The notes under the pieces were generated by a model. That model had not been told where the DNA came from. It searched no databases and worked only from the letters and a program-made list of their open reading frames with translations. This document shows positions 19,141 to 26,071 of a DNA stretch of 42,777 nt, in pieces. Position numbers and translations under genes: made by a program. Position 1 is the first letter of the stretch. Every line of letters starts with the position of its first letter. The stretch is from Azospirillum brasilense (GTDB taxonomy: Bacteria > Pseudomonadota > Alphaproteobacteria > Azospirillales > Azospirillaceae), in assembly GCF_003349955.1 (NCBI RefSeq), contig NZ_QLKQ01000069.1, positions 1 to 42,777 of the forward strand. Reading direction: 5' to 3'.

Positions 19141-20756
19141 TCCCTCTGCCGCAGCTTGTAGCGCTGGATCTTGCCGGTCTCCGTCCGCGGCAACTGTTCC
19201 AGGAACTCCACCGCGCGGGGGTACTTGTAGGGGGCGATCCGGTCCTTGACGTAGCATTGCAGCCGTTCCGCCAGATCGTCGCTGGGCCGCACGCCGTCGC
19301 GGGTGACGATGAAGGCCTTGGGGATGGAGCCGCGCAGCGGGTCGGGCGCCGCGATGACCGCGCATTCCTCCACCGCTTCGTGGCCGAGCAGGACGTCCTC
19401 GACCTCCAGGCCGGAAATCTTGTAGCCGGCGGAGACGATCAGGTCGTCGGTCCGCGCGTGATACCAGAAATAGCCGTCCTCATCCATGCGGAAGGCGTCG
19501 CCGGTCAGGTTCCAGCCGCCCTGCACGTAGTTCTCCTGGCGCGGGTCGTCCAGATAGATGCAGCCGGTCGGGCCGCGCACGGCCAGCCGCCCGATCTGGC
19601 CGGGCGGCAGCGGGGTCAGGCTGTCGTCGACCACGCGGGCCTCGTATCCCGGAACCACCATCCCGGTGGCGCCGGGCCGGACGGCGCCGGGCGGCGAATG
19701 CAGGACGGCGTTCAGCATCTCGGTGGTGCCGAAGCTGTCGAGGATCTCCATCCCGGTCACCGCCTGCCAGCCCTCCAGCGTGGTGGCGGGCAGCGGTTCC
19801 CCCGCCGAGACGCAGGCGCGCAGCGTGCGCAGCCCCTCGGCCAGGGACGGCTCCTCCTCGATGCGCGCGGTCATGGCGCGGTAGACGGTCGGCACGGTGA
19901 ACATCACCGTCGCCTTGTGCTTCGCGGTCACTTCCAACAGCCGTTCCGGCGTCGCCCGGTCCAGCAGCACCACCGACGCCCCCACCCGCAGCGGGAACAG
20001 CAGCATTCCCCCCTGCCCATAGGCGAAGGCGAGCGACGGGGTGCCGCAGAACACATCGTCGCCGCCGGTCTTCAGCAGCGATTGCGGCGACAGGTCGGCC
20101 ACCGCCAGAAGGTCCCGGTGGAAATGGGCGGTCGCCTTGGGCTTGCCCGTGGTGCCGGAGGTGAAGGCGATCAGCGCCACGTCGTCGGCGGCGGTGTCCA
20201 CCGCGGCGAAGCCGGTGTCGGATTCCTCCAGCCGCCCTTCGAGGTCACCGCCGTTGAAGGTCACGACGGGCATCCCCCCGTCCATCGTTTCCGCCGCGGT
20301 GTTCAGATCCTTGGCGAAGCGCGCGTCGCACAGCGCCAGCGAGACGGCGGCGCGCTCGATGATGCTTTCCAGCTCCGTCGCGCGCAGCAGCGGCATGGTT
20401 GGCACCACCACCGCGCCGGCCTTCAGCACCCCCAGCCAGCAGGCAGCCAGCATCGGCGTGTTGGTCCCGCGCACCAGAACCCGATTGCCGGGAACGATGC
20501 CGAACCGCTCGGTCAGGAGACGCGCGATGCGGTCCACCGTGTCGCGGAAGCGGCCGTAGCTCCACACGTCGCCGTTTCCGATGACGCAGGGACGCTCGTC
20601 CCAGCCGCGCTCCCGCCAGACGTCCAGCAGGGCCGCGGCGGCGTTCAGACGCTCGGGATAGGTGAGTTCGGGCCGGTCATAGGAAAAGTCGGGCATCTGC
20701 TCCGGCGGCGGCAGCCGGTCGCGCGTGAAACTGTCGATATGACCGGACCGAATCAT
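19119..20756 (-). CDS. Aryl-CoA ligase (benzoate/2-aminobenzoate-CoA ligase type)
   Basis: 545 aa AMP-forming acyl-CoA synthetase. Motifs in order: F-T-S-G-T-T-G-K-P-K-A-T phosphate-binding loop, S-F-G-T-T-E-M, L-T-G-D-A-F-R, Y-H-A-R-T-D-D-L-I-V-S-A-G-Y-K-I, and catalytic Lys in T-E-T-G-K-I-Q-R. The N-terminal P-E-L-T-Y-P-E-R-L-N-A-A-A-A-L-L-D resembles 2-aminobenzoate-CoA ligases, so anthranilate or a related aromatic acid is the best guess. The ATG at 20756 has GGAGG nine bases upstream and overlaps the MarR stop by four bases (ATGA). A MarR regulator in front often senses the aromatic acid or its CoA thioester. Confidence 0.87.
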   Translation of the reverse strand: MIRSGHIDSFTRDRLPPPEQMPDFSYDRPELTYPERLNAAAALLDVWRERGWDERPCVIGNGDVWSYGRFRDTVDRIARLLTERFGIVPGNRVLVRGTNTPMLAACWLGVLKAGAVVVPTMPLLRATELESIIERAAVSLALCDARFAKDLNTAAETMDGGMPVVTFNGGDLEGRLEESDTGFAAVDTAADDVALIAFTSGTTGKPKATAHFHRDLLAVADLSPQSLLKTGGDDVFCGTPSLAFAYGQGGMLLFPLRVGASVVLLDRATPERLLEVTAKHKATVMFTVPTVYRAMTARIEEEPSLAEGLRTLRACVSAGEPLPATTLEGWQAVTGMEILDSFGTTEMLNAVLHSPPGAVRPGATGMVVPGYEARVVDDSLTPLPPGQIGRLAVRGPTGCIYLDDPRQENYVQGGWNLTGDAFRMDEDGYFWYHARTDDLIVSAGYKISGLEVEDVLLGHEAVEECAVIAAPDPLRGSIPKAFIVTRDGVRPSDDLAERLQCYVKDRIAPYKYPRAVEFLEQLPRTETGKIQRYKLRQREWVENED

Positions 20757-21286
20757 CCCCTGACACCTCCGCCACGCACCGTGTTCTTGAGCTTTCCCAA
20801 CAGCCCCATCAGCTGGACCACGTCGCCGTGGGGCATCCCGTCCATCAGCTCGGCCAGCCAGCGGCGTTGCGCCGCCGCGATGGCCTGCGCCAGGGCGCTG
20901 CCTTCGGGGGTGATCCGGACGAACTGCATGCGCCGATCGTTCGACGCCGCGGCGCGCGTGACCAGCCCATCCGCGGACAGCCGTTCTACAATGCCGGTGA
21001 CATTGCCGTTGGTGACCATCATGCGCTTCGACAATTCGCCCATGGTCAGCCCTTCCGGTTGGCGGTCGAGCAGGCTCAGCAGATCGACACGCGGCTGGGT
21101 GGTGCTGAATTCGTCGCGCAAACGGCTGCGCAACCGGGCGCCGATCAGAACGGCGCACGCCGAAAGACGCAACCAGAGGCGCATCTCCGGGGAGGCGGCG
21201 AGATCAGCCGCAACCTCCACATCGACCGACACGTCCCCCTGCGCCCCAGCCGATGCGTCGGCCGCTGCGGTGGCGGGTCCCTTCAC
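20753..21286 (-). CDS. MarR-family transcriptional regulator
   Basis: 177 aa. The winged-helix core (about 45-160) has L-L-S-L-L-D-R-Q-P-E-G-L-T-M-G-E-L-S-K-R and the wing motif S-N-D-R-R-M-Q-F-V-R-I-T. An Ala/Asp-rich N-terminal extension of about 35 residues precedes it. The start at 21286 is GTG with GGAG seven bases upstream. Translationally coupled to the aryl-CoA ligase, so it is probably its cognate repressor. The palindrome 21395-21411 lies about 110 bp upstream. Confidence 0.9.
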   Translation of the reverse strand: MKGPATAAADASAGAQGDVSVDVEVAADLAASPEMRLWLRLSACAVLIGARLRSRLRDEFSTTQPRVDLLSLLDRQPEGLTMGELSKRMMVTNGNVTGIVERLSADGLVTRAAASNDRRMQFVRITPEGSALAQAIAAAQRRWLAELMDGMPHGDVVQLMGLLGKLKNTVRGGGVRG

Positions 21287-21394
21287 GGTCTGTCTCCACT
21301 CCCGGTGGGAGGCATCCGCCGCAGCGCCGCCTCTTCTTCGTTCGAAGGCTTACTGTAGTTGGACGCTCGGCCTTTGAGCCATGCAAGGAAGGAA

Positions 21395-21411
21395 TGCTTG
21401 GTGCACAAGCA
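21395..21411. promoter_or_regulatory. Candidate MarR operator
   Basis: Inverted repeat TGCTTG / CAAGCA around GTGCA, 17 bp in all, in the 176-bp space upstream of the MarR gene. Length and half-site spacing suit a MarR dimer. No promoter boxes are clear enough to place it relative to a start site. Confidence 0.45.
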
Positions 21412-21462
21412 ATAGTCATCTGCGCAGAGATCGGGCGTTCGCCCCCTTGAGAGCGGCGCAGG

Positions 21463-22026
21463 CTATTCGGCGCTCAGATACAGGTCGATCTCGCCCTGTT
21501 CCATGACATGGGCTGTGCCGTGGATGATGCCGTTGGCGACCTGGATGATGCGGTGGATCATCGCGACCGAGGTCTGGCAGTCCATCCGCAGCTTGTCGGT
21601 CGCCCCATCCTGGATGTCGACGGACACACGCTCCAGCGTGTGGCGGACCACCTGATGCGCCTGGGCGATGGTGTCTTCGAAGGGCCGCTTGAACTTGGCG
21701 GGGACGTGGCCGTACGCCTCGATGGCCAGTTCCTTGTCCGAGAAGCCGCTGTCGCGGAAATGCTCCGGGTAGCTCTTGGGTTGCCAGATCAGGCATTCCT
21801 CCAGCATGTCCGGCATGTCCGGGATCATCTCGATCAGCATCACGATTTCGTTGAAGTGATTGAGATAATCGGTGGCGAGCAGAGTCTTGTCGGAAATGTT
21901 GGTGCCGACCACGCGCTGCCGCCAGGCGTGAAAATCCGCCAGTTCGTCCGGCGCGACGCCTTCGGTCACCGACGGGTCGGATGCGGGCGGATCAGAATCT
22001 GCCGGGTCGAAATCTGGTTCGGTCAT
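21463..22026 (-). CDS. Hypothetical protein, alphaproteobacterial type
   Basis: 187 aa from the ATG at 22026; the frame remains open to an ATG at 22161 but neither start has a good ribosome-binding site. An acidic Asp/Pro-rich N-terminus (about 1-30) is probably disordered. The rest looks helical and conserved, with F-H-A-W-R-Q, a Met-rich I-E-M-I-P-D-M-P-D-M-L-E-E-C stretch, W-Q-P-K-S-Y-P-E-H-F and H-G-T-A-H-V-M-E-Q-G. No TM segment, no signal peptide, no known domain recognised. A U-run-ended RNA gene candidate lies upstream on the same strand. Function unknown. Confidence 0.7.
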   Translation of the reverse strand: MTEPDFDPADSDPPASDPSVTEGVAPDELADFHAWRQRVVGTNISDKTLLATDYLNHFNEIVMLIEMIPDMPDMLEECLIWQPKSYPEHFRDSGFSDKELAIEAYGHVPAKFKRPFEDTIAQAHQVVRHTLERVSVDIQDGATDKLRMDCQTSVAMIHRIIQVANGIIHGTAHVMEQGEIDLYLSAE

Positions 22027-22164
22027 TCGCGACTCTGGCATGCGCGGCCCTGGCATACACGGTTCGACAGGCACGGGTCTGACGATGCGGTGCCGGACGG
22101 CTTCCCAGCCGTTCCACCACCGGTGCGCGACGCCGGGGACAGTCAGTAATATCGCACTCATCCC

Positions 22165-22192
22165 GGCGCAAGCCCACCAGTGCGCTTTTTTT
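22165..22192 (+). terminator. Weak plus-strand hairpin with T7
   Basis: GGCGCA (22165-22170) and TGCGCT (22181-22186) can pair with one G-U pair around a 10-nt loop, followed by seven T (22186-22192). The T-run faces the A-run of the minus-strand terminator 11 bp away. No plus-strand gene ends here, so its function is unclear. Confidence 0.35.
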
Positions 22193-22203
22193 CGATGCCG
22201 TGC

Positions 22204-22251
22204 AAAAAAACGCCGCCGGCGTGTCCCCGCTGGGACAGGCGCTGCGGCGGC
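22204..22251 (-). terminator. Strong intrinsic terminator on the minus strand
   Basis: Reading the minus strand: GCCGCC (22251-22246), GCG (22242-22240) and TGTCCC (22237-22232) pair with GGGACA (22227-22222), CGC (22221-22219) and GGCGGC (22217-22212) around the loop AGCG. This gives 15 pairs with small bulges, then one G and seven U (22210-22204). No annotated gene precedes it on this strand, which is the main reason to suspect a small RNA. Confidence 0.75.
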
Positions 22252-22287
22252 AGTTCATGGCGGTTCAGGGAGGAATCACACCATCGG
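22204..22287 (-). ncRNA. Predicted small RNA divergent from phyR
   Basis: An approximately 84-nt minus-strand transcript is predicted between an EcfG-like promoter (22295-22320) and the intrinsic terminator. The 5' half can fold ATGG with CCAT, exposing a C-rich segment TTCCTCCC in the loop, an anti-Shine-Dalgarno-like sequence. The 3' half is the terminator hairpin. This two-hairpin layout with an exposed C-rich loop recalls sigma-T-dependent GsrN of Caulobacter, but I claim only a resemblance of design. The 5' end is approximate. An overlapping Cys-containing open frame in this stretch has no ribosome-binding site and runs through the terminator. Confidence 0.5.
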
Positions 22288-22294
22288 CAATCCC

Positions 22295-22320
22295 AACACC
22301 CTCCCCTTGCCGATTGTTCC
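22295..22320 (-). promoter_or_regulatory. EcfG-like (general stress sigma) promoter candidate
   Basis: On the minus strand GGAAC (22320-22316), 17-bp spacer, TGTT (22298-22295). The EcfG consensus in alphaproteobacteria is GGAAC, 16-17 bp, then CGTT, so one base of the -10 box deviates. The neighbouring phyR gene encodes the regulator that activates this sigma factor, which makes the match more credible than by chance alone. Confidence 0.4.
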
Positions 22321-22604
22321 GTCACCACGCACATGCAGCGGACCGCGTGGCGGCGAAGCGACCGGAAGGACCCGGCGCCCAAGCGAACGAGGTAGGACGC
22401 CACCCATCCGGCGTCACGACTTAACCCGTTCAAGCTATCCCGAATAACCCTTTCGTCATCACTCCCGATACGGCGCGAACTGCGCCATATGAACTTAACT
22501 TTGTAAGCGATCGGACGGGAACATTCGGCACGGTCCGGGAAACGCGGCAGGCAAGCCAGCGCCCCTCGGCGGTCCGCACTGGCTGGAGGTACGGGGAAAA
22601 AGTC

Positions 22605-23399
22605 ATGGATCAGAACACCCGCCACCTGATGGAACATCTGCCTTATCTGCGACGCTACGCGCGGGCCTTGACCGGTACGCCGACGCAGGGGGATGCCCTG
22701 GTGACGCGCACGCTGGAGTGGTACCTGGACGGGCCGGGCGGCTCGGCGGCGGTGGACCTGTCGCGCGGCTCGCTCTACCGGCACCTGAACCAGCTGCAGG
22801 ACAGCTCCGGCGCCCGGGCCGGTGCGCCCGGCGCCCACCCGGTCGAGGCGGCGCTGCACAGCCTGGACGAGATGGATCGCCGGCTCTACCTGCTGGTCAA
22901 CCTGGAGGATCTGCCGGTCGCCGACGCCGCCACGGTGCTGGGCATCGCCCCGGAGGACGCGGTGGAGCGTTTGAACTTCGCGCGCGAGCGTGTGCGCTCG
23001 AAGCTGACGGCGACGATCCTGATCGTCGAGGACGACGCCATCATCGCCTTCGATCTGGCGGAGACGGTGCGCGGCATGGGCCATACCGTGTGCGGCAACG
23101 CCGCCACCATGGACGAGGCGCTGACCCTGGCCTCCCGCCATGCGCCGACCCTGGCGCTGATGGACATCCGTCTGGCCGAGGGCGATAACGGGATCGAGGT
23201 GGCGCGTGAACTCCGCCGCCAGCGCTTCCTTCCGGTGATCTTCGTCACCGCCTTCCCCAACGAGCTGGCCAAGCAGGGGCTGGAGCATCTGGGCCCGGTG
23301 ATCCCCAAGCCCTTCACCCGCGAGCAGATCGAACAGGCGATCACCCGCGCCGTCTTCACCCCCCACCCCGAGGAAGCCTCGCTCGCCATGAAGCACTGA
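22605..23399 (+). CDS. phyR: PhyR-type general stress response regulator
   Basis: 264 aa. N-terminal sigma-factor-like (EcfG mimic) domain, about residues 8-135, with the typical H-L-P-Y-L-R-R-Y-A-R-A-L-T-G start. The C-terminal receiver (about 136-258) has acidic Asp143/Asp144, phospho-acceptor Asp187 (L-M-D-I-R-L), Thr215 and Lys235 (P-K-P-F). Phosphorylated PhyR sequesters the anti-sigma factor NepR and frees EcfG for general stress transcription. nepR, ecfG and the histidine kinase usually lie next door but are absent here, so this is an orphan copy or one of several. The ATG at 22605 opens the domain; GGAGG lies about 18 bp upstream, farther than usual. Confidence 0.93.
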   Translation: MDQNTRHLMEHLPYLRRYARALTGTPTQGDALVTRTLEWYLDGPGGSAAVDLSRGSLYRHLNQLQDSSGARAGAPGAHPVEAALHSLDEMDRRLYLLVNLEDLPVADAATVLGIAPEDAVERLNFARERVRSKLTATILIVEDDAIIAFDLAETVRGMGHTVCGNAATMDEALTLASRHAPTLALMDIRLAEGDNGIEVARELRRQRFLPVIFVTAFPNELAKQGLEHLGPVIPKPFTREQIEQAITRAVFTPHPEEASLAMKH

Positions 23400-23422
23400 G
23401 GTTCCGTGGAGGGGTGGAAAAC

Positions 23423-23470
23423 GCAGCCGTTTCTTGAAGCAGCCGTTACTTGAAGCAGCCGTTACTTGAA
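23423..23470. repeat. Three tandem 16-bp repeats spanning the purU stop codon
   Basis: GCAGCCGTTACTTGAA occurs twice exactly (23439-23454, 23455-23470), preceded by a copy with one change (23423-23438). The copy nearest the gene contains the last codons and TAA of purU, so the others look like downstream duplications of the gene end. The unit is 16 bp, so copies are out of frame with each other. Confidence 0.9.
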
Positions 23471-24328
23471 GACGACGGTGCGTCCTCCGTTCAGCAGGAC
23501 GCGGTGTTCGACGTGATAGCGGACCGCCCGAGCCAGCACGATGTTCTCGATGTCACGCCCCATGGCCACCAGGTCGTCGGGCGTCATCGTGTGGTCGACG
23601 CGCTCCGCCTCCTGCTCGATGATCGGACCCTCGTCGAGATTCGACGTCACGTAATGGGCGGTGGCGCCGATCAGCTTCACGCCGCGGGCGTGCGCCTGAT
23701 GGTACGGCTTGGCGCCCTTGAAGCTGGGCAGGAAGGAATGGTGGATGTTGATCACCCGCCCGGCCATGCGCTCGCACAGGGCCGGCGACAGCACCTGCAT
23801 GTAGCGGGCAAGCACGACCAGATCGATCTTCTCCTGCTCCGCGATCTCCAGCAGCCGGGCCTCCTGCTGGGCCTTGCTGTCGTTGGTCACCGGCAGGTGA
23901 TGGAAGGGAATGTTGTGCCACGCCGCGAGTTGGTAGAAGTCGCGGTGGTTGGACACGATGGCCGGGATTTCGATCGGCAGATAGCCGGTGCGGTAGCGGT
24001 ACAGCAGGTCGTTCAGGCAGTGCCCGAACTTCGAGACCATGATCAGCACGCGCTGGCGCCGCCCGGCGTCGTGCAGCTTCCACGTCATGCCGAAGCGCTC
24101 GGCCACCTGCTCGGCGAAGGCCGCCTGAAGCTCCGCCTGCGACGGCCCCGACGGCTCGGCGGAGAAGTGGATGCGCAGGAAGAACAGATTGGTTCCGCGG
24201 TCGCCGAATTGCGCGCTGTCGATGATGTTGCACGACCGCTCGGCCAGGAAGCCCGACACGGCGTAGACGATGCCCACGGCATCGGGGCACGAGACGGTGA
24301 GGATGTATTCAGAAGCGGTGCCGGACAT
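23462..24328 (-). CDS. purU: Formyltetrahydrofolate deformylase PurU
   Basis: 288 aa. An ACT regulatory domain (about 8-85) is followed by a formyl-transferase fold (about 90-288) with N-I-H-H-S-F-L-P-S-F (catalytic Asn and His) and L-D-E-G-P-I-I-E-Q (catalytic Asp). Hydrolyses 10-formyl-THF to formate and THF, balancing one-carbon pools, and in alphaproteobacteria often linked to glycine betaine or demethylation metabolism. The ATG at 24328 starts the ACT domain. The TAA stop lies inside a 16-bp tandem repeat. Confidence 0.96.
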   Translation of the reverse strand: MSGTASEYILTVSCPDAVGIVYAVSGFLAERSCNIIDSAQFGDRGTNLFFLRIHFSAEPSGPSQAELQAAFAEQVAERFGMTWKLHDAGRRQRVLIMVSKFGHCLNDLLYRYRTGYLPIEIPAIVSNHRDFYQLAAWHNIPFHHLPVTNDSKAQQEARLLEIAEQEKIDLVVLARYMQVLSPALCERMAGRVINIHHSFLPSFKGAKPYHQAHARGVKLIGATAHYVTSNLDEGPIIEQEAERVDHTMTPDDLVAMGRDIENIVLARAVRYHVEHRVLLNGGRTVVFK

Positions 24329-24511
24329 ACGCGCCTACCGTTGCGACCTGGAATCGAGGGCGGATTCCCTAGCACGATCATCCACGGGATGCATCGTGCA
24401 ATGTGGGAATACCGGAACGCCCTTCCGGCAGCATTTGGTAAGGATTCCCATGCGATGATGAGCCGTTTCGGCATTGGGCCGACCGCGGAGGCGAACTGGC
24501 GGAGGCGAACC

Positions 24512-24898
24512 ATGGGCATGGGCGGCAAGATCATCGGCGAATACGCCAAGGGCAAGGTTGACAAGCTGCTGACGCCGGAAGCGGCGGAAAGCACATCGCG
24601 GCACCGGATCATGCACTTCCTGGAGAACATGGAGGCGGCGGTGCTGGAGGCGAACTGCGAGGTGATGGGGCGCGAGCTTCCCAACCTCGACCAGACCTCC
24701 TTCCTGCGCATGGCCGTCCGGGTGGCGGAGCTGCGGGCCGACTATCTGCGCGCCGGGCTGAAGGTGGCGGATCACCGTCACCCCAACGCCGCCGCCATCG
24801 ATGAGCTGGCCCGCGTCCGCCGCGCCTACGAGGAAATGCAGGCGGTCTTCGAGGCGGCCGAACGGGTAATCGAACGGGGGTACGTGAAGCTGGGATGA
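24512..24898 (+). CDS. Hypothetical helical protein
   Basis: 128 aa, not recognised. Predicted almost entirely helical, with a basic N-terminus (G-K-I-I-G-E-Y-A-K-G-K-V-D-K-L-L) then amphipathic segments (H-F-L-E-N-M-E-A-A-V-L-E-A-N, R-V-A-E-L-R-A-D-Y-L-R, R-A-Y-E-E-M-Q-A-V-F-E-A-A-E). The ATG at 24512 is chosen for its GGAGG six bases upstream; an in-frame ATG pair at 24455 is possible. Divergent from purU, convergent with cassette B. No TM or signal peptide. Confidence 0.75.
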   Translation: MGMGGKIIGEYAKGKVDKLLTPEAAESTSRHRIMHFLENMEAAVLEANCEVMGRELPNLDQTSFLRMAVRVAELRADYLRAGLKVADHRHPNAAAIDELARVRRAYEEMQAVFEAAERVIERGYVKLG

Positions 24899-24941
24899 GG
24901 AGCCCCGTCCCCAGCGTCACGGCCCGGTCAGGTGCAGGGCA

Positions 24942-25463
24942 TCAGGCGTCCATGCCGGGGTGGCGGTAGACCATCGGCCCCGGCCCGCCCTCCTCGCCGT
25001 TCTTCTCGGGAAGCTGGGGCTGCGGCAGGGCGTAGAACTTGGGCTTGTCGGGGTCCAGCGTCTTCTCGAAGGGCAGGGTCATCGCCATGCCCGACCGGTT
25101 CCTCTCCGCCTCGCGCATCGCCTGCTGAAGCTGCTCGGCCAGCTTCTGGTCCCAGGCCAGCTTGTAGTAGCGCGGCTCCATCCCGCCCTCCAATTGGAGC
25201 CACAGGTAGATCCCCTGCCCCTCCTTGATCTGGGCGCCCAGGATGGTGGCCTGGGCGGTGGCGCTCTGCGCCCATTCCATGCGGACCGGCTTCGGCTTGC
25301 TCAGCAGGTCGGCCATGCCGGCGTAGGCGACGGGCATGAAGCCGATGGAGACGGCGACCGCCGACACCTTCACCCACAGCCGGCGCGGCGCCCAGATGGC
25401 GATGGTGGCGAGCGTGGCGGCCAGCGCGACCGCGGCGACCTGGAAGTCGAGCAGTTGGGTCAT
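24942..25463 (-). CDS. Small membrane protein, third gene of stator-like cassette B
   Basis: 173 aa paralogue of the product of 106-642. Two N-terminal hydrophobic segments (about 7-24 and 31-50), then shared landmarks P-V-R-M-E-W, G-I-Y-L-W-L, W-D-Q-K-L-A-E-Q-L-Q-Q-A-M-R-E-A-E-R-N, L-P-F-E-K and F-Y-A-L-P-Q-P-Q-L-P, ending near Y-R-H-P-G. The ATG at 25463 overlaps the upstream gene's stop by four bases (ATGA). Conservation of the soluble part suggests it contacts something specific, perhaps the A or B subunit. Function unknown. Confidence 0.8.
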   Translation of the reverse strand: MTQLLDFQVAAVALAATLATIAIWAPRRLWVKVSAVAVSIGFMPVAYAGMADLLSKPKPVRMEWAQSATAQATILGAQIKEGQGIYLWLQLEGGMEPRYYKLAWDQKLAEQLQQAMREAERNRSGMAMTLPFEKTLDPDKPKFYALPQPQLPEKNGEEGGPGPMVYRHPGMDA

Positions 25464-26071
25464 GATTTCCTCCCGCTGCGCAGGGGCTTGTAGAGGCTGT
25501 GGACGCTGTCGCCGACCAGATCGCCGGCCTCCGTCAGCTTGAAGCGGAAGACGGTCAGTTCCTGCCCCTCCCGGTCGAGCTGGACGGTGGTGGCGAGGAG
25601 CTGGCGGGCGTTGTCGCCGTCCGGCCGCTTGGCGCTGACCACCACGGTCACCGGCACCGGGAAGACCATCGCCTTGTTCCGGTAGAGATGCAGGTTCACC
25701 GCGTATTCGCCGGGCGGAATGCCGCGGCTGTAGCTGGCCTCGTAGTTCAGCTTCGTCGGGTCGGCGTTGCGACCGAGGTCGTCTCGCAGCAGGTTGAAGA
25801 TCACCCCGGACTTGTTGGAATAGCCGACCGGCACGTCGCCCGGCGCCTCCACCCACAGGTCGACGTCGGCGTCCAGCTCGTCGGGCCAGCGGGCCTCCAC
25901 CATCACGTTGCCGGGCGCTGCGACGCCCGCCGTGTCGGCCTGCTTGGCCTCCGGCCGGATGTGGGGAAGCAGCAGGATGACCACCGCCACGAAGCCGCAG
26001 AGCGCCAGCGTGATGACGTCGCGGAAGACGGTGCCGGCGTCGTCCTCCTCGAACTGGTCAAGGGCCTGCAT
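25460..26071 (-). CDS. One-TM MotB/ExbD-like subunit with periplasmic beta domain, cassette B
   Basis: 203 aa paralogue of 665-1300. The TM helix (about 18-36) opens R-D-V-I-T-L-A-L-C-G-F with Asp18 at the stator ion-site position. The linker is shorter than in cassette A. The periplasmic domain repeats nearly the same blocks: G-N-V-M-V-E-A-R-W, D-V-D-L-W-V-E-A-P-G-D-V-P-V-G-Y-S-N-K-S-G, L-L-R-D-D-L-G, Y-S-R-G-I-P-P-G-E-Y. It overlaps the channel gene by 14 bp and the third gene by 4 bp, so the three products are probably made in fixed ratio. Confidence 0.82.
   Translation of the reverse strand: MQALDQFEEDDAGTVFRDVITLALCGFVAVVILLLPHIRPEAKQADTAGVAAPGNVMVEARWPDELDADVDLWVEAPGDVPVGYSNKSGVIFNLLRDDLGRNADPTKLNYEASYSRGIPPGEYAVNLHLYRNKAMVFPVPVTVVVSAKRPDGDNARQLLATTVQLDREGQELTVFRFKLTEAGDLVGDSVHSLYKPLRSGRKS

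Larger units (their letters stand above)
22027..22604. other. 578-bp gap upstream of phyR
   Basis: No protein gene is convincing; in particular I found no NepR-like frame on the minus strand where nepR often sits divergently from phyR. The gap holds a strong minus-strand terminator, an EcfG-like promoter candidate, facing T7/A7 runs, and a small GGCGC-GAACT-GCGCC palindrome at 22472-22486 that could be part of the phyR control region. Confidence 0.5.

Noticed and set aside
22518..22545. GGAAC box on the plus strand upstream of phyR as an EcfG promoter
   Set aside because: No CGTT-like -10 element occurs at 16-18 bp spacing; AAAC is found instead.
22158..22600. Possible nepR or Cys-rich small protein divergent from phyR
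   Set aside because: I translated the minus strand in this gap. Frames are short or lack a ribosome-binding site, none carries the NepR helix pattern, and the Cys-containing frame runs through the terminator hairpin.
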